From assembly GCA_913030785.1 (NCBI GenBank), contig CAJWER010000217.1, forward strand, positions 1-5,206: DNA of 5,206 bases, written 5' to 3'. The position numbers were made by a program, and so were the translations under genes. The notes beneath the pieces were generated by a model, which worked only from the letters and a program-made list of their open reading frames with translations, was not told the origin of the DNA and made no database searches. This document shows, piece by piece, positions 1 to 5,206 of the stretch. The DNA is from an uncultured Chloroflexota bacterium (lineage in GTDB: Bacteria; Chloroflexota; Dehalococcoidia; Lucifugimonadales; CAJWER01). Positions within the stretch are counted from its first letter, which is position 1. Every line of letters begins with the position of its first letter.

Positions 1-1272
1 CTCCCACGCCACAATCCGCTCGATCTCATAGCCGATGAACTCGCGGCAGTCCTGTGCCCCGTAACCTGGGATCGGCACACCGGCTTCGTCCAGAATTTCA
101 ACCCGGATACTGCCAGCTGCACTGGTGGAGTAGTTGATCGCCAGGTTGACGCCCTCGAAGGTAAATGGCTTGGTGGTCATCTCCCCGCCTGCGTACGGAG
201 CGTTCAGCGAACTGAAGCCATCGAGCCTGAGAGTCATGCGTTCGAGGTACGCAGTCTTCTGACCGTAGTCACGGTTTATGTAGAGTGACATCTCCGACGG
301 CCCCGTCTGAACGACGCCGAGGGTAGGGTAGTTGTCGCGGGACGTCCAGTTGCTCGCGCCGATCCCTGGCCGTATGAAACTCTCCATGAACGTGAAGTCG
401 TACTCGGCCGTACCCGCGCGCGAGATCATGATCACCCCGTCCGAGCAGTCCGCCGGTTTGCCGCCTTGGGGGTCGAACTCCCCCTCGGCGAACGCCAACT
501 CCTCGGGTGTCAGGGTTCGTCGGTCAAAGAATATACGTGCCGGTGTGGATACGTAAATATGCGGCGCCCGAAAGTAGGCGTGGGTCTGGTTCGTGTACAG
601 GTGTTCCGAGGGCGTTGACGTACCCGTGTCACTGTAGATCATCGGGACCTGCTCGGACCATACTGCGAAATCGGGGGACGTCGACCTGGCCGTGGCTCGC
701 TTGCCCCCTTCGTTGTGCCTCGCATATAGCACATACGACTGCTCCGCCTCCGACCAGAACATCGCGGACTGGGCGTCGAAGTGGTTGCTCAGTGCATTCG
801 GCACCATCACATCCCCAGTCGACTGGGTCCAGTGGATTCCATCCGCGGAGAAATACCCCTTGAGTCCACCCTCATGCCTGGCGTTGCCCTTGTACCGCTC
901 TTCAAGGGGGACACCCGCGCGCGTATCGAGGAATGGACTGAACTGCCAGCCGTCGGTGAGGATAACGTTGTTGTGCTTGGAGCCGTCGACCTCGAAGAGT
1001 CCAAGGTCCGGCTTGGTCCAATGCACCCCATCGGAACTCTCCGCGTAGCACGTCAGGGACTCAAAACCCCGTTTGGTCCTCTCGTAGCCCCTGCCGCGGT
1101 AGTACAGGCGATAGGTGTCGCCGTCCTTGAGGACCGTCGTATAGCCCGAGCGGTGGGAGTCGACATCCCCCTCTGAAGCCCCGAAGGTCACCGCGACTCC
1201 ACCTGGTACGGGGGGGTGCAACTTGAGACTGGCTCCATCCAGTCGGTCGATCAGGAGGTTGTCTACGAACAT
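1..1272 (-). CDS. Uncharacterised glycosidase-type five-bladed beta-propeller protein (3' end outside window)
   Basis: The frame is open from the ATG at 1272 to the left edge: 424 residues, no stop codon. I recognise the family from uncharacterised proteins of environmental bacteria, related in fold to GH43/GH32-type propellers. No activity is established, so 'glycosidase-like' is fold-level inference. Blade-type S-x-D-x-x-x-W motifs occur at residues 79-85 (SSDGVHW), 142-148 (SADGIHW) and 199-205 (SPDFAVW). YTNQTHAYFRAPH (226-238) matches the family's conserved core. From about residue 345 a beta-sandwich-like tail follows (LDGFSSLNAPYAGGEMTTKP, then VEILDEAGVPIPGY, then ERIVAW). Family members are usually about 450-480 residues, so perhaps 20-50 are missing. 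No signal peptide is visible. It lies directly after the acyl-CoA ligase, probably in the same transcript. The start is uncertain: the family motif IGSRRE-(M/L)FVD begins before this ATG, so the true protein is probably 8-18 residues longer. Confidence 0.8.
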   Translation of the reverse strand, partial: MFVDNLLIDRLDGASLKLHPPVPGGVAVTFGASEGDVDSHRSGYTTVLKDGDTYRLYYRGRGYERTKRGFESLTCYAESSDGVHWTKPDLGLFEVDGSKHNNVILTDGWQFSPFLDTRAGVPLEERYKGNARHEGGLKGYFSADGIHWTQSTGDVMVPNALSNHFDAQSAMFWSEAEQSYVLYARHNEGGKRATARSTSPDFAVWSEQVPMIYSDTGTSTPSEHLYTNQTHAYFRAPHIYVSTPARIFFDRRTLTPEELAFAEGEFDPQGGKPADCSDGVIMISRAGTAEYDFTFMESFIRPGIGASNWTSRDNYPTLGVVQTGPSEMSLYINRDYGQKTAYLERMTLRLDGFSSLNAPYAGGEMTTKPFTFEGVNLAINYSTSAAGSIRVEILDEAGVPIPGYGAQDCREFIGYEIERIVAWE

Positions 1273-1292
1273 CTCGCGCCTCGATCCGATGT

Positions 1293-1325
1293 TCAGCGTC
1301 GTTGTTGCTCCTGTACTTCCTTCAT
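1293..1325 (-). other. Ten-codon reading frame overlapping the ligase stop; ambiguous start region of the propeller gene
   Basis: The ligase stop overlaps an ATG in the sequence TGATGA. That ATG opens only a ten-codon frame (MKEVQEQQRR, then TGA at 1295-1293) in a different frame from the propeller gene. In the propeller frame the same stretch reads on without stops as GSTGATTTLNIGSRRE into the ATG at 1272. Either this is a short coupled leader, or one base is missing or extra here and the real gene starts at 1325. No canonical start codon exists in the propeller frame between 1272 and its upstream stop inside the ligase gene. Confidence 0.4.
1308..1312 (-). promoter_or_regulatory. Shine-Dalgarno AGGAG upstream of the propeller gene
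   Basis: AGGAG is read on the minus strand. It lies 5 bases before an ACG (1302), 8 before a second ACG (1299) and 11 before a CTG (1296), all in the propeller frame. It is 35 bases from the first in-frame ATG (1272), too far to serve it. It therefore argues that translation begins upstream of 1272, at a non-AUG codon or at a codon altered by a base error. Confidence 0.5.
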
Positions 1326-2734
1326 CAATAGCTGCGTTTGTCGATGATGCGGCGTGCCTTGAACTGCGTCCGCTCGAACTCGCCCTCGGGTTTCAGCTCC
1401 ACTTTTAGGCCGACCCCGATAGCCCGTCGCAACTCATCGGCGAACCTGCGCTCAGCCAGTGTGGAGTCTTCGGAGCCGTTCGACTTGCCAGGGTACACCT
1501 CTGAGACAACCTCCACCTGGACAGTGAGGGAATCCATACGGCCCTGCTCACGGTCGACGATCAGCCGGAACTCACCACCGAACTCCGGCATGCTTCGCAA
1601 GATATCCTCGATCTTGGATGGGAAAATACTTTGGCCCCTGACGATGATCATGTCGTCCACTCGTCCAGAAAGCCCATCAGGCAACGTCGGGTACGTCCTG
1701 CCGCACGCGCAGGGCTCTATATCCCACCGGGCGAGGTCGCCCGACCAGTAGCGGATCATCGGCTGTGAAGTGCGCTCCAGGTGTGTATAGACCGGGACGC
1801 CTTCGGTGCCAGGCGGTGTCGGAGCCTTGGTATCGGGGTCGAGCATCTCGGCGTACACGATATCGTTCCACAGGTGCATGCCGCGTTTCAGGTGGCGGCA
1901 CCCAGAGTTGGTCATCCAGGGTGTCATCTCCGCCATGCTCCCCATGTCCACGACGTGGCAGCCGAAGGTTTCCTCGATCTCCTTGCGGGTGGATGGGATG
2001 CTGGCCCCGGGCTCACCAGAGAAGAACATCAGCCGAATATTGAAATCTTTCCGTGGGTCGATCCCCATCCGCCGCGCCGTCGCAGCCAGATAAAGGGCAT
2101 AGGACGGAGTACCGTAGAGCGCCGTGGGCTTCACGTAGCCGATCCAGTCCACGGCTCGCTCAGTCTGCTCCGGCGCACCAGCGCCGAACGGGAAGCACAT
2201 TGCGCCCAACCGTTCCGCTCCCAACAGTGCCCCCCAACTTCCGATGTAGGCGCTGAAGACAGACGTTACGATGACCATATCATCTGGGCGCAGCCCCGCA
2301 GACCACAGTATGCGTGCGTGGGCCTCCGCAATGCGGTCCCAGTCGTCCTCACCAATCCCAAAGAGAGTAGGGTTCCCGGTGGTGCCAGAAGTCCCGTGGA
2401 TGCGCATGACGCGCTCTCTTGGGACGCACAGGTAGCGGCCAAAGGGCGGATGGGCCTCCTGTTCCTGGCGGAGGTGATCTTTGGTCAGGATCGGAAGCTG
2501 GCGAAAATCGTCGAGACTTTTGATATTGCTCGGGTCGGTTCCTGCATCGCCCCAGAACTCCCTGTAGAATGCCGAATTCTCGTAGGCATACCGTACCTGA
2601 TGGCCCAGATTCCCCAGTATGAGGGCCTCCCGCTCCGCGGGAGCCATCGTCTCAGCCTGGGAATTCCAATACTCGCTGCCAGGTTCCGGCACGTAGGACC
2701 TATCGTATGTCGGCGGCCAATGGATCTGTACCAT
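1325..2734 (-). CDS. PaaK-like acyl-CoA ligase, probably 2-hydroxyisobutyrate-CoA ligase
   Basis: This cytoplasmic, AMP-forming ligase of the phenylacetate-CoA ligase type (469 residues) joins a carboxylic acid to CoA using ATP. Visible landmarks are the YWN-x(5)-TM N-terminal signature (22-30), the phosphate-binding loop TSGTTGNP (115-122), FFSGEPGAS (237-245), the adenine-side segment DMGSMAEM (263-270), IRYWSGDL (327-334), CACGRTYP (342-349), GRVDDMIIVRG (357-367) and the A10 motif KARRIIDKR with catalytic Lys459. Length and motifs are complete for the family. The frame opens further upstream at GTG 2782, but ATG 2734 has an AAGGGA ribosome site 7 bases away and begins where family similarity begins. 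The known 2-hydroxyisobutyrate-CoA ligase (HCL) of mutase clusters belongs to this PaaK-like group. The substrate is inferred from the adjacent mutase with 2-hydroxyisobutyryl-CoA-type residues. A ligase for another small branched or aromatic acid cannot be excluded from the sequence alone. Confidence 0.85.
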   Translation of the reverse strand: MVQIHWPPTYDRSYVPEPGSEYWNSQAETMAPAEREALILGNLGHQVRYAYENSAFYREFWGDAGTDPSNIKSLDDFRQLPILTKDHLRQEQEAHPPFGRYLCVPRERVMRIHGTSGTTGNPTLFGIGEDDWDRIAEAHARILWSAGLRPDDMVIVTSVFSAYIGSWGALLGAERLGAMCFPFGAGAPEQTERAVDWIGYVKPTALYGTPSYALYLAATARRMGIDPRKDFNIRLMFFSGEPGASIPSTRKEIEETFGCHVVDMGSMAEMTPWMTNSGCRHLKRGMHLWNDIVYAEMLDPDTKAPTPPGTEGVPVYTHLERTSQPMIRYWSGDLARWDIEPCACGRTYPTLPDGLSGRVDDMIIVRGQSIFPSKIEDILRSMPEFGGEFRLIVDREQGRMDSLTVQVEVVSEVYPGKSNGSEDSTLAERRFADELRRAIGVGLKVELKPEGEFERTQFKARRIIDKRSY

Positions 2735-2741
2735 ATCTTCG

Positions 2742-2747
2742 TCCCTT
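2742..2747 (-). promoter_or_regulatory. Shine-Dalgarno AAGGGA deciding the ligase start
   Basis: AAGGGA lies 7 bases upstream of ATG 2734, an ideal spacing. The longer alternative starts (GTG 2782 and GTG 2752) have no comparable site, and the first overlaps a small hairpin, so the ATG is preferred. Confidence 0.6.
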
Positions 2748-2768
2748 GGCACTGATGAGGCTGCAAGA

Positions 2769-2783
2769 CGTGGTGTGACCACG
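2769..2783 (-). repeat. Short inverted repeat between the mutase small subunit and ligase genes
   Basis: A perfect 6-base inverted repeat with a 3-base loop (minus strand CGTGGT-CAC-ACCACG) sits six bases after the small-subunit stop. No run of T follows, so it is not a standard intrinsic terminator. It could be a processing or stability element or chance. Confidence 0.35.
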
Positions 2784-2788
2784 ACGGC

Positions 2789-3199
2789 CTAGGGCTGACG
2801 CACCCGACCCCGGATGAACTCCACCATGGTCTCGGTAAGACTCCCCACCGGGAATACCCCGGCCACTCCAATCTCGTGGAGCGGCTCCACGTCTTGCTCA
2901 GGGATCGTGCCACCCACGATCAGGAGAACGTCGTCCGGAATTCCCTGGGCCTTGAACGTGTCGATCAGTCTCGGCATCAGGCGCATGTGTGCGCCCGAGA
3001 GTATGCTGATGCCCACCACATCCACGTCTTCGTCCTGGGCCGCCTTGGCAATCGCCTCGTCTGTGAGCCGCATGCCCAGATACAGGACCTCCATGCCAGC
3101 ATCTCGTAGCGCCCGGGAGATAACCTTCACCCCGCGGTCGTGGCCATCCAGTCCTATCTTGGCCACCATCACTTTGATGGGGACATTGCGTTGCGTCAT
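2789..3199 (-). CDS. hcmB: Cobalamin-binding small subunit of acyl-CoA mutase (HcmB-like)
   Basis: This is a 136-residue stand-alone B12-binding domain of the mutase type. It holds adenosylcobalamin in base-off/His-on form against the catalytic subunit. The signature KIGLDGHDRG (14-23) carries Asp18, the lower axial ligand His20, Gly23 and the conserved Lys14 of the mutase family. SILSGAH (65-71) and VGG (95-97) are the remaining parts of the DxHxxG-SxL-GG motif. The domain covers the whole protein, and 136 residues fits the separate small subunit of 2-hydroxyisobutyryl-CoA and isobutyryl-CoA mutases, unlike methylmalonyl-CoA mutase, where the domain is usually fused. ATG 3199 has a GAGGTGA ribosome site close upstream. 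It lies 87 bases after the large-subunit gene and 54 bases before the ligase start. The assignment as the partner subunit is very secure; the substrate name rests on the large subunit. Confidence 0.92.
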   Translation of the reverse strand: MTQRNVPIKVMVAKIGLDGHDRGVKVISRALRDAGMEVLYLGMRLTDEAIAKAAQDEDVDVVGISILSGAHMRLMPRLIDTFKAQGIPDDVLLIVGGTIPEQDVEPLHEIGVAGVFPVGSLTETMVEFIRGRVRQP

Positions 3200-3200
3200 T

Positions 3201-3207
3201 TCACCTC
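3201..3207 (-). promoter_or_regulatory. Shine-Dalgarno GAGGTGA of the mutase small subunit
   Basis: GAGGTGA ends one base before ATG 3199, with the AGG core 4 bases away. It supports this start and independent ribosome loading after the 87-base spacer. Confidence 0.55.
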
Positions 3208-3286
3208 AATCCGCCATTGGTCTCTGATGTGACTGGAAGACAACGGTTGAGCGGCTGCACTTCTCTACAAACCCGGCGTGTACCCG

Positions 3287-4987
3287 CTAGAAGACTCCAG
3301 GGTCCACGTGTTCACCGTAGACATCGCGTAGTGCTCCCATGACCTCGCCCTCAGTAGCAGACGCCTTTACCGCGTCCAGCACCGGCGGGAAGAGGTTTTC
3401 GTCGGCCTCGGCCTTGCGCCGGATATCCGACAGGGCCTCGTCCACGTCGGCGCTGCTTCGAGTACTCTTGACCTCTCTGAGCCGAGAGAGCTGCCCCTCT
3501 TCCTCTTCCTGGTCAATCTCGAATACCTCAAGGGGCTCAACATCTGCCGGGTACTCGTTGACCCCCACAATGACGCGTTCCCTGCTCTCGATCGTCCGCT
3601 GGTACTCGAAAGCGGTGTTGGCGATCTCCATCTCAATGTAGCCCGATTCGATGGCATCGATCATCCCATCGACCATGCTGCCGTTGCCCATCTCGTCGAT
3701 CTTGTTGATGTACTCCCAGGCCTTCTCCTCCACGCTATCGGTCAGCGACTCTACGAAATAGGAACCAGCCAGTGGGTCGACGGTGTTGGCCACATTAGTC
3801 TCGTGAGCGATGACCAACTGGGTGGCCAGTGACACCCCCATGGCGTCCTCTGACGGGATGTCGTACGCCTCATCGTAGCCACTGATGTGAAGGGACTGAG
3901 TGCCACCCAGGACCGCTGCCAGCGCCTGCAGAGCGCCACGAGCGATATTGTTCTTGGGCCCCTCTCGGACGAGGGTTGAGCCCAGGGTCTGGGTGTGGAA
4001 CCGCATGCGCATCGACTCGGGGTTCTTTGCTTTGTAACGCTCCTTCACGATACGGGCCCACATGCGGCGAGCAGCGCGGAACTTGGCGACCTCTTCGAAT
4101 AGATCGTTGTGGATGCCAAAAAAGTACGACAGCCGGGGTGCGAACTCGTCTATGTCCAGCCCTCTGGCCATCGCGGATTCCGCATACGCCATACCCTGCG
4201 CCAGGGTAAACGCCAACTCCTGCACCCCGTTAGCGCCCGCCTCCCGTGTGTGGTATCCGGAGACGGATATTGTGTACCAGTTCGGCACGTACTTCGTGCA
4301 AAATTCCACAATGTCGGTCGTCAACTTCAGGGCCGGTCGAGGCGGCAGGGCGAAGGTCTTCTGCCCGTAAAACTCCTTTAGCGAGTCGTTCTGCACCGTC
4401 CCTCGGAGGCCCTTCCATGACACACCGCGAGACTCGGCCACCGCCAGGAACATGCCCAGCATTGTGATGGCCGGATGGTTGATCGTGAAGGAGATCCCGA
4501 CACGGTCTAGAGGGATGGTGTTGAACAGCTCGTCCATGTCGCCGATGGTGTCGATGGCCACGCCCAGCCGTCCCACCTCACCCTCGGCCAGGTCGTCGTC
4601 GGAGTCGTATCCGGTCAGCGTGGGATGGTCGAAGTCGGTGCTCAGGCCAGTCTGCCCGTGGTCCAACAGGAAACGGAACCGCTCGTTGGTGGAACTTGCC
4701 GTGCCCAGCCCCGCGATCTGACGTCGCGTCCAGGGCCTCCCCCGGTACATAGTCGGATAAGCGCCGCGAGTGAAGGGATAAGACCCCGGAAAGCCGATAC
4801 GCTCCTCGAAGTCCTGCTCACTCACGTCCTGCGGTGTGTAGAGCCCGCCCACCTCAATGCCGGATAGCGTGCGGAACTGCCCTTGCGTCTCCGGCGACCT
4901 GGACAGGGCCTGCTTCAGTTCACCCTGTTGCCATTCGCGTCGGAGTTTGCAGATCCGATCGAGCATGTCGCGGCTAAATAGTCCCAA
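3287..4987 (-). CDS. hcmA: Coenzyme B12-dependent acyl-CoA mutase large subunit, 2-hydroxyisobutyryl-CoA mutase type
   Basis: This 566-residue catalytic TIM-barrel subunit lacks the B12 domain, which is encoded by the next gene. Family landmarks are RGAYPTMYRGRPWT (74-87), Gln199 in TVQND, SVSGYHTREAG with catalytic His246 (241-251), FAPRLSYFFG, RMRFHTQTLG and LGGTQSLH. The substrate-defining positions are Ile91 (TRRQI), Asp118 (LSTDFD) and Gln209 (FYGQK). These match Ile90, Asp117 and Gln208 of 2-hydroxyisobutyryl-CoA mutase, with a constant one-residue offset. Methylmalonyl-CoA mutase has Tyr and Arg at the first and last; isobutyryl-CoA mutase has Phe and Gln. The expected reaction is 2-hydroxyisobutyryl-CoA to 3-hydroxybutyryl-CoA, via a radical made from adenosylcobalamin. 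TTG 4987 is chosen as start because an in-frame TGA lies two codons upstream and AGAGG is 8 bases away; ATG 4966 has no ribosome site. The mutase family is certain. The substrate is a strong inference, and another hydroxylated or branched acyl-CoA remains possible. Confidence 0.93.
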   Translation of the reverse strand: MGLFSRDMLDRICKLRREWQQGELKQALSRSPETQGQFRTLSGIEVGGLYTPQDVSEQDFEERIGFPGSYPFTRGAYPTMYRGRPWTRRQIAGLGTASSTNERFRFLLDHGQTGLSTDFDHPTLTGYDSDDDLAEGEVGRLGVAIDTIGDMDELFNTIPLDRVGISFTINHPAITMLGMFLAVAESRGVSWKGLRGTVQNDSLKEFYGQKTFALPPRPALKLTTDIVEFCTKYVPNWYTISVSGYHTREAGANGVQELAFTLAQGMAYAESAMARGLDIDEFAPRLSYFFGIHNDLFEEVAKFRAARRMWARIVKERYKAKNPESMRMRFHTQTLGSTLVREGPKNNIARGALQALAAVLGGTQSLHISGYDEAYDIPSEDAMGVSLATQLVIAHETNVANTVDPLAGSYFVESLTDSVEEKAWEYINKIDEMGNGSMVDGMIDAIESGYIEMEIANTAFEYQRTIESRERVIVGVNEYPADVEPLEVFEIDQEEEEGQLSRLREVKSTRSSADVDEALSDIRRKAEADENLFPPVLDAVKASATEGEVMGALRDVYGEHVDPGVF

Positions 4988-5043
4988 GTGTCACGCCTCT
5001 TTTGATAGTTGGTGTGAGAGCGACAAAAAGTCTTCGGAGAGCA
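4988..5043 (-). other. Short spacer before the mutase gene, no clear promoter
   Basis: These 56 bases separate the upstream gene's stop from the mutase start. They contain the ribosome site but no convincing -35/-10 pair or terminator hairpin. The mutase may be co-transcribed with the upstream gene. Confidence 0.4.
4996..5000 (-). promoter_or_regulatory. Shine-Dalgarno AGAGG supporting a TTG start for the mutase
   Basis: AGAGG lies 8 bases upstream of TTG 4987. It is the only purine-rich site near any candidate start of the mutase gene, so it decides the start. Confidence 0.6.
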
Positions 5044-5206
5044 CTAGGCTCGGTTCGACTCGAGATTCCCAGATCGTTTGTAGCGCTGGGCCTTCTCAAT
5101 GTATGAATCACAGAGTCCAGCGATCGTCTTGGTGTGGCGCTCCGGGACAAGGCCCTTGATCCGCCCAGGCGTGCCGATGACCAGCGAAAGAGTGGGTATG
5201 ATCGTG
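5044..5206 (-). CDS. C-terminal end of an unidentified protein, possibly an IclR-type regulator
   Basis: The last 53 codons of a gene entering from the right edge end at TAG (5046-5044). The tail reads TLSLVIGTPGRIKGLVPERH, followed by a helix-like stretch (KTIAGLCDSYIEKAQRYKR). This resembles the end of the IclR effector-binding domain, where a hydrophobic strand, a G-P-x-x-R turn and a terminal helix close the fold. The match is weak and made from memory, so the family is tentative. The codon pattern and lack of stops make it a credible coding end. It lies 56 bases upstream of the mutase on the same strand. If it is IclR, it would be a natural acid-responsive regulator of the downstream catabolic genes. 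Confidence 0.45.
   Translation of the reverse strand, partial: TIIPTLSLVIGTPGRIKGLVPERHTKTIAGLCDSYIEKAQRYKRSGNLESNRA

Noticed and set aside
332..1176. Several overlapping plus-strand open frames of 74-131 codons
   Set aside because: The minus strand here is one uninterrupted frame with recognisable family motifs. The plus-strand frames are Ser/Arg/Pro-rich shadows that overlap each other.
1781..2755. Long plus-strand open frame (324 codons) opposite the ligase gene
   Set aside because: It lies wholly antisense to a ligase gene with intact motifs, resembles no family I know, and is explained by the high GC content suppressing stop codons.
2735..2782. N-terminal extension of the ligase from GTG 2782
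   Set aside because: It adds 16 residues without family similarity, overlaps the hairpin and lacks a ribosome site, whereas ATG 2734 has a well-spaced AAGGGA.
3287..4987. Classical methylmalonyl-CoA mutase
   Set aside because: The Tyr and Arg that bind the methylmalonyl carboxylate are replaced by Ile91 and Gln209, and the B12 domain is a separate small protein.
4988..5043. Promoter with TTGTCG and TATCAA boxes ahead of the mutase
   Set aside because: The boxes are only 13 bases apart and match the consensus poorly, so they do not support a promoter call.

Overview
The window (roughly 60% GC by eye) carries a tightly packed block of genes, all on the minus strand. In transcription order (right to left) it holds: the 3' end of an unidentified gene that may be an IclR-type regulator (5044-5206); the large subunit of a coenzyme B12-dependent acyl-CoA mutase (3287-4987); its small cobalamin-binding subunit (2789-3199); a PaaK-like acyl-CoA ligase (1325-2734); and most of an uncharacterised five-bladed beta-propeller protein of glycosidase type that runs off the left edge (1-1272).

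The main result is the likely identity of the mutase. At the three positions that set substrate choice in the methylmalonyl-CoA mutase family, the large subunit has Ile91, Asp118 and Gln209. These align one for one with Ile90, Asp117 and Gln208 of 2-hydroxyisobutyryl-CoA mutase (HcmA). Methylmalonyl-CoA mutase has Tyr and Arg at the first and third of these, and isobutyryl-CoA mutase has Phe and Gln. The separate 136-residue B12 subunit and the adjacent PaaK-type ligase complete what looks like an HcmA-HcmB-HCL cassette. The ligase would turn a small carboxylic acid, best guess 2-hydroxyisobutyrate, into its CoA thioester. The mutase would then rearrange it to 3-hydroxybutyryl-CoA, which feeds into acetyl-CoA.

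The last gene is odd at its start. The reading frame and the conserved N-terminal motif of its family extend upstream of the first ATG, and a good AGGAG ribosome site also lies upstream. No ATG, GTG or TTG is available there. Either a rare start codon is used, or there is a frameshift or base error near 1294-1325.

The organism cannot be fixed from the sequence. High GC, clear Shine-Dalgarno sites and this propeller family (common in uncultured Chloroflexota, Planctomycetota, Poribacteria and relatives) suggest an environmental, probably uncultured bacterium. No RNA genes, insertion sequences, CRISPR arrays or convincing terminators were seen, and the plus strand holds no credible gene.
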